The notes: generated by a model from the letters alone, not told the origin. Positions 48,324-57,515 are shown, numbered from the stretch's first letter. The stretch is DNA of 64,000 bases from Enterococcus cecorum DSM 20682 = ATCC 43198 (GCF_000407565.1 NZ_ASWI01000004.1:824001-888000), one strand, 5' to 3'. Program-made: numbers and translations.

Positions 48324-48506
48324 ATGAAGAAAAGACTAAAAAAGAAAAAAGCATACAAAAATTATATTCGTTCTATTTTTAAGGGATATGAAGAAATGCT
48401 TGAGAATCCTGAAATTAAAGAACTACGCTTTGAATACTTAAAAGAAGAAACGATTCTATCAAGAGATGACAAACAACAAATTCGCTTTAGAACTAAAGAT
48501 AAGTGA
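48324..48506 (+). CDS. Small basic protein of unknown function (60 aa)
   Basis: A 60-residue, highly charged protein beginning MKKRLKKKKAYKNYIRSIF, then EEMLENPEIKELRFEY. No membrane segment. I do not recognise it. It has AAGGTAAGGA 10-15 bases before the ATG, lies 43 bases behind the acetyltransferase gene and is followed immediately by a terminator, all of which support a real gene. Confidence 0.6.
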   Translation: MKKRLKKKKAYKNYIRSIFKGYEEMLENPEIKELRFEYLKEETILSRDDKQQIRFRTKDK

Positions 48507-48507
48507 G

Positions 48508-48556
48508 AAAGAACAATTTAGGCTTGATTCATCAGGTCTAGATTGTTCTTTTTTTC
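48508..48556 (+). terminator. Terminator after the 60-aa gene
   Basis: Arms AAAGAACAATTTAG (48508-48521) and CTAGATTGTTCTTT (48538-48551, one mismatch pair) with a T run. Confidence 0.85.
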
Positions 48557-48587
48557 AAGCGATTTCATGTAAATTTAATAAAAAGTA

Positions 48588-48596
48588 TGTTAGAAT
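48588..48596 (+). promoter_or_regulatory. Promoter of the coiled-coil gene pair
   Basis: TGT-TAGAAT (48588-48596), an extended -10, 29 bases before the ATG; -35 weak. Confidence 0.5.
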
Positions 48597-48624
48597 AAAT
48601 ATAAAATGTTAGGAGGGATTTTCT

Positions 48625-49479
48625 ATGCCTACATCTCAAGAGCAACAGCCAAGTTTTGGTGAGGTAAAAGCTAGTGCCTCAAAAAATATTGGACAATTAT
48701 TACAAGATTTGCAGTCTTTTGAGCATGCAATCGAAACTGAAAATGTGGCTGAAATCTATCGCATTTATCAAGGAAAACTGCATAAAGAACTTAAAGAAAC
48801 CTCAAACCAAAATCATGAAATTGACAACTTATTAGCTAGAAAATTACATGATGCTTTATTAGCTAGATTTGAATATCTACAGTTCGTCAAAAAAATAAGT
48901 CCGACTCTTTTACAATATCGAATTGGACAATATTATCATCAACGTCCAACGATTATGGTTGATGTCAGTGTGCCTAAAATCTATATTGAGCCAACTGTCT
49001 TAAATGAATGGCGTAATTTTAACGAAACGGATCAATCTCAACTAAAAGAAATTGAACAAAAAATCAATCAATTAGATGTGCAAAATCTAACATTACAGTC
49101 TGAAGTAGAAGAATTAGAGAAAAAATTATTGCCAATTAATAAGCAGATTCAACTAATGTCTCAACAAAAAACGATTTTTAACCGTGTGAAAAACGAGGAA
49201 GAATATTTACAATTGTTGAATACCAAAAAACAATTAGAAGCGGATATACAAAAGCTAAATGCCCAAAAAGATGATGATACAACGCTAAATAGAAGAAAAG
49301 AGGCTTATCAGCAAGATTATTTCAATATTCAGCTACATCGGGCATTAATTACAAAAGAATTGCGCTTAGTTCAAAAATACGCGACTTCTTTAGATCATTT
49401 AGAAGCTGAATTAATGCAATTTATTACTGATTATTTATTACCAAGAGAGGAGGTTCAAGCAAATGACAAAGGATTCTAA
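48625..49479 (+). CDS. Unrecognised protein with coiled coil (284 aa), first of a pair
   Basis: I do not recognise this family. The 284-residue protein has no signal peptide or membrane segment. Residues about 10-95 are helical (SKNIGQLLQDLQSFEHAIE and following), then a short proline-containing stretch (RPTIMVDVSVPKIYIEP), then a clear heptad coiled coil at about 138-215 (QLKEIEQKINQLDVQNLTLQ onward), and a helical C terminus. AGGAGGG precedes the ATG. It overlaps the next gene by 17 bases, so the two products are made together and may form a complex. Confidence 0.7.
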   Translation: MPTSQEQQPSFGEVKASASKNIGQLLQDLQSFEHAIETENVAEIYRIYQGKLHKELKETSNQNHEIDNLLARKLHDALLARFEYLQFVKKISPTLLQYRIGQYYHQRPTIMVDVSVPKIYIEPTVLNEWRNFNETDQSQLKEIEQKINQLDVQNLTLQSEVEELEKKLLPINKQIQLMSQQKTIFNRVKNEEEYLQLLNTKKQLEADIQKLNAQKDDDTTLNRRKEAYQQDYFNIQLHRALITKELRLVQKYATSLDHLEAELMQFITDYLLPREEVQANDKGF

Positions 49480-50431
49480 ACTTGAAGTACAAGAAAAAGA
49501 AGTGATGCATTTTTCTGAATCATCCATTACTCGAGAAGATTTTGATTATACCGCTGTCAATGAAGAAATGAATATCCAGACAGTTTATGATGAAACCAAA
49601 CAAAAAGATCATCAAAAAATTCTTTCATTAATTCAAGCAGCTGAAGATGAACTCGCCGATTTGAAATTACGTCGGGTGATTATGGAAGCAAATTTTGAAA
49701 AATTATTGTCGCTTTTTCATCATCATGTATTAGATGAATATAAAATCTCCGCTCTAGCAAAGCAAATTTTAATTGAATATATTAGCTACGAACTTCTTAG
49801 ACCTTTATCTGCCATTGATTTGCAAAAAGGAGATAGCTTCAATCGTTGGTATACCAAGCATTTTCAAGTCATCCATCGCTTAGACGAGCAAAATAGACTC
49901 ATTTTTGAATTTCAATTAAACGTCTTAAACCCAAGCATGAACGCTGCATTTATTCCATTGCTAGCTTTTGATTTACTTTCAAAAGAAGTGGAAATATTTG
50001 ATCATCATATGGCTTCTTTGATCCGTTTATGGTATGAAGACCATATTTTATCCAGAAATCAACTGGCTTTATTTAATCATGACTTAAATCAGCTCTTACT
50101 CTATGCCAAAAAATTAGGATTTACGGTTGAGCAAAGTTTATTAGATAATGCCTATGAATTGATTGTTAACTTTACTAGTCAAAGAAAAGTTTCAGAGTTA
50201 ATCATTGATCGCATCTTTATTAAATTGATGTCAGTCAAAGAATATGATTTTGAATTAGTTGAGCAGCAGGCTTTCGAAATCCTGCTTGATCATCAGCAAA
50301 AAGTAAAATTTTATCTTGATGAAAATCAGTTTGCTCAAATTACCATCGATTCTGCTCAACAGCGACGATCGATTCTTGATTTCTTAACTAGTTATCCATT
50401 CTTAGTGCCACTGTTAATTGGTAGCGAGTGA
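49463..50431 (+). CDS. Unrecognised helical protein (322 aa), second of a pair
   Basis: I do not recognise this family. The 322-residue soluble protein is acidic at the N terminus (residues 1-55), then a helical region (DHQKILSLIQAAEDELADLK) and a long mixed part rich in leucine and aromatic residues (for example RWYTKHFQVIHRLDEQNRLI, then AAFIPLLAFDLLSKEVEIFDHH). No catalytic motif is evident. AGGAGG 9 bases before ATG 49463 lies inside the first gene. No terminator is evident before the ahpC promoter region. Confidence 0.7.
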   Translation: MTKDSKLEVQEKEVMHFSESSITREDFDYTAVNEEMNIQTVYDETKQKDHQKILSLIQAAEDELADLKLRRVIMEANFEKLLSLFHHHVLDEYKISALAKQILIEYISYELLRPLSAIDLQKGDSFNRWYTKHFQVIHRLDEQNRLIFEFQLNVLNPSMNAAFIPLLAFDLLSKEVEIFDHHMASLIRLWYEDHILSRNQLALFNHDLNQLLLYAKKLGFTVEQSLLDNAYELIVNFTSQRKVSELIIDRIFIKLMSVKEYDFELVEQQAFEILLDHQQKVKFYLDENQFAQITIDSAQQRRSILDFLTSYPFLVPLLIGSE

Positions 50432-50503
50432 GAATGATTGAATCTAATTGAAAATGAAATTTCTAACCAATATAAGATTTTACAATATGAATCGATTTTA
50501 AAA

Positions 50504-50518
50504 TTATAATAATTATAA
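50504..50518 (+). promoter_or_regulatory. PerR box upstream of ahpC
   Basis: TTATAATAATTATAA, a perfect 7-1-7 palindrome identical to the Bacillus PerR consensus. It lies 8 bases upstream of the -35 box. A perR gene is present at 57516. Confidence 0.88.
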
Positions 50519-50526
50519 CTAAAAGG

Positions 50527-50555
50527 TTGACCGATAACATATTTTTAGGTATATT
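50527..50555 (+). promoter_or_regulatory. ahpCF promoter
   Basis: -35 TTGACC (50527-50532), 17-base spacer, -10 TATATT (50550-50555), about 45 bases before the ahpC start. Confidence 0.75.
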
Positions 50556-50601
50556 TATATTGAGAGTTGTCTCAAATATTTAAATTATTGGAGGAATAGC
50601 C

Positions 50602-51162
50602 ATGTCATTAATTGGTAAAGAAGTAATTGAATTCAAAGCAAATGCATTTCATAACGGAGAATTCATCGAGGTTACAAATGAAGATTTTAAAGGTCATTGG
50701 AGTGTTGTTTGCTTCTATCCTGCAGACTTCTCATTTGTTTGTCCAACAGAATTAGAAGACTTACAAGAACAATACGCTACGCTAAAGAGCTTAGGAGTTG
50801 AAGTATACTCTGTTTCAACAGATACACACTTTACCCACAAAGCTTGGCATGATCATTCAGAAGCTATTTCAAAATTAGAATACATTATGATTGGTGATCC
50901 ATCTCATCAAATTTCATTAGGTTTTGATGTATTAGATGATCAAGGTTTATCACAACGCGGAACATTTATTATTGATCCAGATGGCATTGTTCAAGCACTT
51001 GAAATCAATTCTGATGGTATTGGACGTAATGCTGCGATTCTTGTTGATAAAATTCGTGCAGCACAATATGTTCGTACACATCCAGGTGAAGTATGCCCAG
51101 CCAAATGGAAAGAAGGAGCAGAAACACTTAAACCAAGTCTAGATTTAGTTGGTAAGATTTAA
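50602..51162 (+). CDS. ahpC: Alkyl hydroperoxide reductase subunit C (peroxiredoxin)
   Basis: Two-cysteine peroxiredoxin reducing hydrogen peroxide and organic peroxides. The 186-residue protein has the peroxidatic Cys in [13 protein letters not shown] (about residue 46) and the resolving Cys in [10 protein letters not shown] near the C terminus. GGAGGAA precedes the ATG. The partner reductase ahpF begins 17 bases later. Confidence 0.97.
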   Translation: MSLIGKEVIEFKANAFHNGEFIEVTNEDFKGHWSVVCFYPADFSFVCPTELEDLQEQYATLKSLGVEVYSVSTDTHFTHKAWHDHSEAISKLEYIMIGDPSHQISLGFDVLDDQGLSQRGTFIIDPDGIVQALEINSDGIGRNAAILVDKIRAAQYVRTHPGEVCPAKWKEGAETLKPSLDLVGKI

Positions 51163-51179
51163 GAAAAGGGGATTGTCAA

Positions 51180-52712
51180 ATGGCTTTAGATACTGAAATT
51201 AAAGCGCAATTAGCCCAATATCTTGAATTACTTGAAAATGATGTTGTTTTTGCTGCTCACTTAGATGAAAGTGAAAACAGTCAAAAGGTTCGCGAGTTTC
51301 TAGATGAAATCCAAGCAATGTCACCAAAAATTTCATTAGTAGATAAATCATTAACTCGTACACCATCTTTTATGATTAATCAAAAAGGGCAAGCAGATAG
51401 TGGTGTTGAGTTTGCAGGATTACCACTTGGTCACGAATTTACTTCATTTATTTTAGCGTTATTACAAGTAGGTGGACGTAAACCAAAAGTTGAAGAAGAT
51501 GTGATTCGTCGTATTGAAAAAATCAATCGACCTTTACACTTTGAAACATATGTTAGCTTAACTTGTCATAATTGTCCTGACGTTGTTCAGTCTTTAAACA
51601 TTATGTCAGTCTTAAATCCAAATATCAGTCATACAATGATTGAGGGCGGTATGTTTAAAGATGAAGTAGATGCTAAAAAGATTATGGCTGTGCCAACTGT
51701 CTTTTTAGATGGTGAAGAATTTGCGAGCGGACGAATGAGTATCGAACAACTTGTAGATTTAGCTGCTGGTCCAAGTTCTGCTGAAGAATTCGAAGATAAA
51801 GGATTATTTGATGTTCTTGTTGTCGGCGGGGGTCCTTCTGGTAGTTCAGCGGCAATCTATGCTGCTCGTAAAGGTATTCGTACAGGTATGGTTGTAGAAA
51901 ACTTTGGTGGACAGGTAATGGAAACAGTCGGTATTGAAAATATGATTGGTACACCATATACTGAAGGTCCAAAATTGATGGCCCAAGTCGAACAACATGT
52001 AAAAGAATATCCAGTTGAAATCATGAAAGGTCAACGCGCAAAAGATATTCGTAAAACAGATGTCGTGGAAGTTGAACTTGAAAATGGTGCTGTATTAAAA
52101 GCTAAATCTGTTGTATTAGCTTTAGGTGCTAAATGGCGTAATATGAATGTGCCAGGAGAACAAGAATTCCGCAACAAAGGCGTTACTTATTGCCCACACT
52201 GTGACGGTCCATTATTCACTGGTAAGAAAGTAGCAGTTATTGGTGGGGGAAATTCAGGTATTGAAGCTGCCATTGACTTAGCGGGTTTAGCTGAACATGT
52301 ATATGTTTTAGAATTTTTACCAGAATTAAAAGCCGATCAAGTTTTACAAGATAGAGTAGCAAAATTAGATAATATTACCGTATTGAAAAATGTTGCTACG
52401 AAAGATATTGTGGGATCTGATGAAGTAACTGGGCTTAACTATGTTGATCGTACCACGAATGAAGAACATCATATTGATTTATCTGGTGTATTTGTACAAA
52501 TCGGTCTTGTACCAAATACTGCATGGTTAAAAGATAGAGTGGAACTTACAAATCGTGGTGAAATCATTGTTGACAAACATGGTCAAACAAGTATGCCTGG
52601 TGTATTTGCTGCAGGTGATTGCACAGATTCAGCCTACAAGCAGATTATTATTTCCATGGGTTCTGGTGCAACAGCGGCTCTTGGTGCGTTCGATTACTTA
52701 ATTCGTCAATAA
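51180..52712 (+). CDS. ahpF: Alkyl hydroperoxide reductase subunit F
   Basis: NADH-dependent flavoprotein that recharges AhpC. The 510-residue protein has an N-terminal double thioredoxin-like domain with CHNCPD (about 129-132), an FAD motif VVGGGPSGSSAAIYAARKG, the active disulfide CPHCDG and an NADH motif VIGGGNSGIEAAIDLA. The strong 17-bp terminator behind it ends the ahpCF operon. Confidence 0.97.
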   Translation: MALDTEIKAQLAQYLELLENDVVFAAHLDESENSQKVREFLDEIQAMSPKISLVDKSLTRTPSFMINQKGQADSGVEFAGLPLGHEFTSFILALLQVGGRKPKVEEDVIRRIEKINRPLHFETYVSLTCHNCPDVVQSLNIMSVLNPNISHTMIEGGMFKDEVDAKKIMAVPTVFLDGEEFASGRMSIEQLVDLAAGPSSAEEFEDKGLFDVLVVGGGPSGSSAAIYAARKGIRTGMVVENFGGQVMETVGIENMIGTPYTEGPKLMAQVEQHVKEYPVEIMKGQRAKDIRKTDVVEVELENGAVLKAKSVVLALGAKWRNMNVPGEQEFRNKGVTYCPHCDGPLFTGKKVAVIGGGNSGIEAAIDLAGLAEHVYVLEFLPELKADQVLQDRVAKLDNITVLKNVATKDIVGSDEVTGLNYVDRTTNEEHHIDLSGVFVQIGLVPNTAWLKDRVELTNRGEIIVDKHGQTSMPGVFAAGDCTDSAYKQIIISMGSGATAALGAFDYLIRQ

Positions 52713-52720
52713 AGAAGTTC

Positions 52721-52764
52721 AAACGTCTAGAGAATGGTGCAATCCATTCTCTAGACGTTTTTTT
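52721..52764 (+). terminator. Terminator of ahpCF
   Basis: Perfect 17-bp arms (AAACGTCTAGAGAATGG 52721-52737 and complement 52744-52760), six-base loop, T run. Confidence 0.95.
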
Positions 52765-52765
52765 A

Positions 52766-52793
52766 TAAAAAAAGTCGCAACCTATATTGCGAC
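52766..52793 (-). terminator. Terminator of the 81-aa SOS gene
   Basis: Arms GTCGCAA (52774-52780) and TTGCGAC (52787-52793), six-base loop; the A run to the left gives a U tail in the minus-strand transcript. Confidence 0.78.
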
Positions 52794-52797
52794 AGAT

Positions 52798-53043
52798 TTA
52801 ATATCTATGATGAGCAGTGGGATATTCTTGATCATAAATATAGAAATAATTGGATTGATTTTTGCTCTTTTGTTGCTTCATTTTACGTTTTAACATACGA
52901 TTACGACGATCATCCCAAGCCATAATCCATAATATGACGATAGGCGCTAGATAGATAGGGATTTGATGATTGCCATAATCCCCAATGAATAGACCGAGAA
53001 AGAAAATGATGAGTAATAAGCCCATTTGTCGAATAAATTTCAT
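52798..53043 (-). CDS. SOS-controlled small membrane protein (81 aa)
   Basis: An 81-residue protein with two hydrophobic segments (about 8-22, QMGLLLIIFFLGLFIGD, and 29-43, IYLAPIVILWIMAW) joined by a short loop and followed by a strongly basic tail (DDRRNRMLKRKMKQQKSK). I do not recognise the family. It has its own promoter with two LexA boxes, AGAGGGG as ribosome site and its own terminator, so it is a true, separately controlled gene beside lexA. An analogue of the SOS cell-division inhibitors YneA/SosA is a plausible but untested idea. Confidence 0.75.
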   Translation of the reverse strand: MKFIRQMGLLLIIFFLGLFIGDYGNHQIPIYLAPIVILWIMAWDDRRNRMLKRKMKQQKSKNQSNYFYIYDQEYPTAHHRY

Positions 53044-53058
53044 AAATACCCCTCTTTT

Positions 53059-53110
53059 CGAACGTTTGTTTGCATATCATTATTATACGAATGTTTGTTC
53101 GAAAAGTAAA
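53059..53110 (-). promoter_or_regulatory. Promoter of the 81-aa gene with two LexA boxes
   Basis: Read on the minus strand: -35 TTTACT (complement of 53105-53110), 17-base spacer, -10 TATAAT (complement of 53082-53087). LexA box 1, CGAACAAACATTCG (53088-53101), fills the spacer; box 2, CAAACAAACGTTCG (53059-53072), follows the start point. Each differs from CGAAC-N4-GTTCG in one base. Confidence 0.88.
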
Positions 53111-53121
53111 GAAAAAAATAA

Positions 53122-53157
53122 AAAATCTTCTAAAATAGATAAATAGAAGATTTTTTT
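53122..53157 (-). terminator. lexA: Terminator of lexA
   Basis: Arms AATCTTCTA (about 53124-53132) and TAGAAGATT (53144-53152) with A/T runs on both sides; separates lexA from the small SOS gene. Confidence 0.8.
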
Positions 53158-53163
53158 AAGGAA

Positions 53164-53781
53164 TTAATAATTACGATATAGGCCAACTACAACACCTAGA
53201 ATCGTTACTTCATCTAATATAATCGGTTCTAACAAATCATTTTCAGGCTGTAAACGAAAATGATTGGCTTCTTTATAAAATCTCTTACAAGTGGCTTCAT
53301 CATCTGCCGTCATCGCAATCACGATTTCACCGTTACGTGCAGATGATTGTTTGCGAACAATGACTTGGTCACCATCTAAAATACCTGCATTAATCATACT
53401 TTCTCCACGAATCGTAAGCATAAATAAAGGTTCACTTTCATCCGTTAATTCTGGTGGAACAGGGAAGTAATCCTCGGTCTGTTCAACTGCTAAGATTGGA
53501 TTTCCGGCTGTAACTACACCAACAATCGGAATTTGTTGTTTGACGATACCAATTTTTTCCAAACCATGTGCGGTGAGTTCTAAAGCTCGTGGTTTTGTTG
53601 GATCACGATGAACTAAGCCTTTTTTTTCAAGTCTTTCTAAATGACCATGCACAGTGGATGATGACGCTAAGTTTACAGCTTGGGCGATTTCTCTAACAGT
53701 TGGTGGATAATTCTTTTCTTGTAAGAAATCATGAATATATTTTAAAATATTCAATTGACGTTCTTCATTATATCTAGGCAT
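53164..53781 (-). CDS. lexA: SOS repressor LexA
   Basis: Represses DNA-damage genes and cleaves itself when RecA is activated. The 205-residue protein has a winged helix-turn-helix ([27 protein letters not shown]), the cleavage site Ala-Gly in GVVTAGNPI, the catalytic Ser in [15 protein letters not shown] and Lys in CKRFYKE. I choose the ATG complementary to 53779-53781 because AAAGG lies at good distance; ATG 53787 and GTG 53790 are also in frame. It is autoregulated through a LexA box on its -35. Confidence 0.95.
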   Translation of the reverse strand: MPRYNEERQLNILKYIHDFLQEKNYPPTVREIAQAVNLASSSTVHGHLERLEKKGLVHRDPTKPRALELTAHGLEKIGIVKQQIPIVGVVTAGNPILAVEQTEDYFPVPPELTDESEPLFMLTIRGESMINAGILDGDQVIVRKQSSARNGEIVIAMTADDEATCKRFYKEANHFRLQPENDLLEPIILDEVTILGVVVGLYRNY

Positions 53782-53809
53782 TTTCATCACCTTTTCTTCT
53801 TTTTTTACA

Positions 53810-53849
53810 ATTATAACATACTGCCAACGTTAAATCAAACAAGCGTTCG
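53810..53849 (-). promoter_or_regulatory. lexA promoter with LexA box
   Basis: Minus strand: -35 TTGATT (complement of 53833-53838), 17-base spacer, -10 TATAAT (complement of 53810-53815). LexA box CGAACGCTTGTTTG (complement of 53836-53849) overlaps the -35. It also lies upstream of the divergent ynzC gene. Confidence 0.87.
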
Positions 53850-53926
53850 TAATTTGATTTAGATTGTTGCTTTTTGAGGAATATTTATATTATTATATAG
53901 TTATCACAAATATTCGGAGGAAGAGA

Positions 53927-54166
53927 ATGTTATCAGAAGAAAAAATTAAACGAATTAATGAATTAGCAAAAAAGAAAAAAGAAGAAGGTCTCACTGAGGC
54001 AGAACAAAAAGAGCAACATTTATTGCGTCAAGAATACTTAGAAGCCTTCCGTGGGGGGATGCGTCATCATATTGAAGGGATGAAAGTTGTTGATTTGCAA
54101 GGAAATGATGTAACTCCTGAAAAACTTAAAAAAATTCAAAAGCAAAAAGGGTTGCATAATCGATAA
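53927..54166 (+). CDS. ynzC: DUF896 family protein YnzC
   Basis: A 79-residue helical protein matching DUF896/Ynz[38 protein letters not shown] and [17 protein letters not shown]. Function unknown; in Bacillus it is part of the LexA-controlled yneA-yneB-ynzC operon divergent from lexA. Here it is also divergent from lexA and may share its LexA box. CGGAGGAAG precedes ATG 53927; the longer frame from 53864 lacks a site. Confidence 0.87.
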   Translation: MLSEEKIKRINELAKKKKEEGLTEAEQKEQHLLRQEYLEAFRGGMRHHIEGMKVVDLQGNDVTPEKLKKIQKQKGLHNR

Positions 54167-54197
54167 TTGATTATAAAAAAATGGTTTCATCAAGCTA

Positions 54198-54226
54198 TTG
54201 CTATTTTTAGTAAATTTCGCTATAAT
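54198..54226 (+). promoter_or_regulatory. tkt promoter
   Basis: -35 TTGCTA (54198-54203), 17-base spacer, -10 TATAAT (54221-54226). Confidence 0.7.
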
Positions 54227-54278
54227 GTAAGCGTAATTAAAGTAAAAAAAACTAAAAATGCTAGGAGGCAATATTACT

Positions 54279-56273
54279 ATGTTTGATACAATCGATCAAT
54301 TAGGCGTCAATACTTTACGTACACTAAGTATGGATGCTATCCAAAAAGCAAATTCTGGACATCCTGGTTTACCTATGGGCGCTGCGCCAATGGCTTATGC
54401 ACTATGGACAAAACACCTAAAAGTGAACCCAACAACTTCTAGAAATTGGGTAGACCGTGATCGTTTCATTCTTTCTGCTGGCCATGGTTCAGCCTTATTA
54501 TATAGTTTATTACACTGTGCTGGATATCAAGTTTCTATTGATGATTTGAAAAACTTCCGTCAATGGCAAAGTAAAACACCTGGACATCCTGAAGTCAATC
54601 ATACAGATGGTGTAGAAGCAACGACTGGTCCATTAGGTCAAGGTATTGCAATGGCTGTGGGTATGGCAATGGCAGAAGCACATCTAGCTGCTAAATTTAA
54701 TCGTGATCATTTCAACGTGATGGATCATTACACTTATGCTATCTGTGGTGATGGTGACTTAATGGAAGGTGTTTCACAAGAAGCAAGTTCATTAGCTGGA
54801 CACTTAAAATTAGGCAAATTAATCGTTCTATATGATTCAAATGATATTTCTTTAGACGGTCCAACAAGCAAAGCCTTCACAGAAAATGTTGGTCAAAGAT
54901 TTGAAGCTTATGGTTGGCAACATATTTTAGTTAAAGACGGCAATGATTTAGAAGCAATTTCTAAAGCGATTGAAGAAGCTAAAGCAAACACTGAACAACC
55001 AACACTTATCGAAGTTAAAACAATCATTGGCTTTGGCGCACCTAAACAAGGTACATCTGCAGTTCATGGTTCACCACTTGGAGCAGAAGGAGTCAAAGCC
55101 GCTAAAGAAAGCTATGATTGGGAATATCCTGAATTTACAGTTCCGGATGAAGTAAAGACACGTTTCCAACAAGAAATTATCGAAAAAGGGCAAAAAGCAG
55201 AAGAAGCTTGGAATCAATTATTTGCAGCATATGAAAAAGCTTACCCAGCATTAGCAGAAGAATTCAAACAAGCCTTCAGCGGTGAACTTCCTGTGAAATG
55301 GGATCTTGATTTACCAAAATATGAAGTTGGTTCTGCTCAAGCAAGTCGTGTCTCAAGTAAAGAAACGATTCAAGCTATCTCTAAAGCTGTTCCTTCATTC
55401 TGGGGTGGTTCAGCTGACTTAAGTGCTTCAAATAATACAATGGTTGCTGCTGAAAAAGATTTCGAACCTGGTAGTTATGAAGGCCGCAATATTTGGTTTG
55501 GTGTTCGTGAGTTTGCAATGGCAGCAGCTATGAATGGTATTCAACTTCATGGTGGTACAAAAGTTTACGGTGGCACTTTCTTCGTATTCGTCGACTATTT
55601 AAGACCAGCCATCCGTTTAGCTGCTCTACAAAAACTTCCAGTAACTTATGTATTAACACATGACTCTGTAGCTGTTGGGGAAGATGGACCAACACATGAA
55701 CCAATCGAACAATTATCAAGCTTACGTAGCATGCCTAATTTGAATGTGATTCGTCCTGCAGATGGTAACGAAACACGTGCAGCTTGGAAAGTAGCAATGG
55801 AATCTACTGAAACACCAACTGTATTAGTATTAAGTCGTCAAAACTTACCAGTCATTGAAGGAACGAAAGAACATGCAGACGAAATGGTTGCAAAAGGTGC
55901 TTATGTTGTTTCTCCAGCTAAAAACGAAACGCCAGAAGGTATCTTAATTGCAACTGGATCAGAAGTTAATCTTGCAGTTCAAGCACAAGCAAAATTAGCT
56001 GAAGAAGGTATTGATGTATCTGTTGTTTCTATGCCAAGTATGGAACTATTTGAAAAACAAAGTGATGAATATAAAAATGCTGTTTTACCAAGAGGCGTTA
56101 AAAGACGTGTTGCTATCGAAGCAGGCTCATCATTTGGTTGGAGACAATATGTGAAATGTAAAGGTAAGATTATTTCTATTGACGAATTTGGTGCCTCTGC
56201 TCCAGGTAATTTAGTACTTGATTCATTTGGCTTTAATGTAGAAAACGTAGTGAATACCTTCAAATCTTTCTAA
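54279..56273 (+). CDS. tkt: Transketolase
   Basis: Thiamine-dependent enzyme of the pentose phosphate pathway moving two-carbon units. The 664-residue protein has [12 protein letters not shown], the ThDP-binding [14 protein letters not shown] to [10 protein letters not shown] region, and the pyrimidine domain with [17 protein letters not shown] and [19 protein letters not shown] 54279 follows GGAGGC; the frame from 54258 contains the site itself. The lexA-ynzC-tkt order is conserved with Bacillus. Confidence 0.96.
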   Translation: MFDTIDQLGVNTLRTLSMDAIQKANSGHPGLPMGAAPMAYALWTKHLKVNPTTSRNWVDRDRFILSAGHGSALLYSLLHCAGYQVSIDDLKNFRQWQSKTPGHPEVNHTDGVEATTGPLGQGIAMAVGMAMAEAHLAAKFNRDHFNVMDHYTYAICGDGDLMEGVSQEASSLAGHLKLGKLIVLYDSNDISLDGPTSKAFTENVGQRFEAYGWQHILVKDGNDLEAISKAIEEAKANTEQPTLIEVKTIIGFGAPKQGTSAVHGSPLGAEGVKAAKESYDWEYPEFTVPDEVKTRFQQEIIEKGQKAEEAWNQLFAAYEKAYPALAEEFKQAFSGELPVKWDLDLPKYEVGSAQASRVSSKETIQAISKAVPSFWGGSADLSASNNTMVAAEKDFEPGSYEGRNIWFGVREFAMAAAMNGIQLHGGTKVYGGTFFVFVDYLRPAIRLAALQKLPVTYVLTHDSVAVGEDGPTHEPIEQLSSLRSMPNLNVIRPADGNETRAAWKVAMESTETPTVLVLSRQNLPVIEGTKEHADEMVAKGAYVVSPAKNETPEGILIATGSEVNLAVQAQAKLAEEGIDVSVVSMPSMELFEKQSDEYKNAVLPRGVKRRVAIEAGSSFGWRQYVKCKGKIISIDEFGASAPGNLVLDSFGFNVENVVNTFKSF

Positions 56274-56303
56274 TAAGACTGATTTAAAATATTTATGAGA
56301 AAC

Positions 56304-56344
56304 AAGGATAGTTTTGCTATTGAAGCTATCCTTATTTATTTTTC
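56304..56344 (+). terminator. Terminator after tkt
   Basis: Arms AAGGATAG (56304-56311) and CTATCCTT (56326-56333) then ATTTATTTTT. Confidence 0.7.
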
Positions 56345-56390
56345 TTACTTTTGATCGATAAAAATTCTTTATCACAACGAATTGAATGAT

Positions 56391-56419
56391 TTGTGTTTTT
56401 CTATTTCATTCGCTAAAAT
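56391..56419 (+). promoter_or_regulatory. cysK promoter
   Basis: -35 TTGTGT (56391-56396), 17-base spacer, -10 TAAAAT (56414-56419). Confidence 0.6.
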
Positions 56420-56450
56420 AGAATCAACAAAAGCATAGAAGGTGAATGTA

Positions 56451-57380
56451 ATGAGTAAAATTTATAATTCTATTACCGATTTAATTGGAAATACGCCAAT
56501 TGTCAAACTAAATCATTTTGCTCCTGAAAATGGTGCTGATATTTATGTTAAGGTTGAATCATTTAACCCTGGAAGCAGTGTGAAAGATCGTATTGCATTA
56601 GCGATGATTGAAGCCGCTGAAAAAAATGGGCAATTAAAACCAGGTGATACGATTATTGAACCAACTTCTGGTAATACTGGGATTGGTTTATCTATGGTAG
56701 GAGCGGCAAAAGGCTACAATGTTATTATCGTAATGCCTGATACCATGAGTATTGAACGTCGTAAATTAATGCAAGCTTATGGCGCTAAATTAATCTTAAC
56801 TCCTGGTAGTGCGGGAATTAAAGGATCAATTGATAAAGCAACCGAATTAGCAAAAGAAAAGGGCTACTTCTTACCATTACAATTCGAAAATCCGGCGAAC
56901 CCTCAAATTCATGAAGAAACAACTGGGAAAGAAATTGTCGATGCCTTTGGTGAAGATGCACCTGATGCATTTGTCGCTGGTGTGGGAACTGGTGGTACAA
57001 TTACTGGTGTCGGTCACGCATTGAAAAAAGCTTATCCAGATATTAAAGTCGTTGCTGTAGAACCTGCAGAATCAGCTGTATTAAGCGGACAAAATGCTGG
57101 TCCACATAAAATCCAAGGTATTGGTACCGGATTTGTTCCTAAAACATTAGATACCGACGTTTATGATGAAGTGATTGCTGTTAAGAGTGATGATGCTTTA
57201 GCTACAGGACGTACTTTTGGTCAAAAAGAAGGCATTTTAGTTGGTATTTCATCTGGAGCAGCCCTAAAAGCGGCTTACGATTTAGCTGTTAAATTAGGTA
57301 AAGGCAAGAAAGTCGTTGCGTTACTGCCAGATAATGGCGAACGTTACTTATCAACTGCTTTATACCAATTTGAAGATTAA
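56451..57380 (+). CDS. cysK: Cysteine synthase A
   Basis: PLP enzyme making cysteine from O-acetylserine and sulfide. The 309-residue protein has the PLP lysine in [14 protein letters not shown] (about residue 43), [13 protein letters not shown] and [18 protein letters not shown] 56451 follows GAAGGTG; an upstream in-frame ATG at 56442 covers that site. A terminator follows. Confidence 0.95.
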   Translation: MSKIYNSITDLIGNTPIVKLNHFAPENGADIYVKVESFNPGSSVKDRIALAMIEAAEKNGQLKPGDTIIEPTSGNTGIGLSMVGAAKGYNVIIVMPDTMSIERRKLMQAYGAKLILTPGSAGIKGSIDKATELAKEKGYFLPLQFENPANPQIHEETTGKEIVDAFGEDAPDAFVAGVGTGGTITGVGHALKKAYPDIKVVAVEPAESAVLSGQNAGPHKIQGIGTGFVPKTLDTDVYDEVIAVKSDDALATGRTFGQKEGILVGISSGAALKAAYDLAVKLGKGKKVVALLPDNGERYLSTALYQFED

Positions 57381-57391
57381 TACTCAAATTT

Positions 57392-57425
57392 AATCCAGCT
57401 ACAATATGTTGGCTGGATTTTTTGT
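57392..57425 (+). terminator. Terminator after cysK
   Basis: Arms AATCCAGC (57392-57399) and GCTGGATT (57412-57419), then TTTTT. Confidence 0.82.
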
Positions 57426-57515
57426 TCTTTTACAATTTAGAATTATTAAAAATCACTAGCATTCTTCACAAATTAATAGTAGAATAGAATTAGTTTCAGA
57501 AATGGAGGGATTCGT

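Noticed and set aside
56341-56450. T-box or S-box riboswitch upstream of cysK
   Set aside because: The leader is only about 30 bases long after the promoter and holds none of the conserved T-box or SAM-riboswitch motifs.
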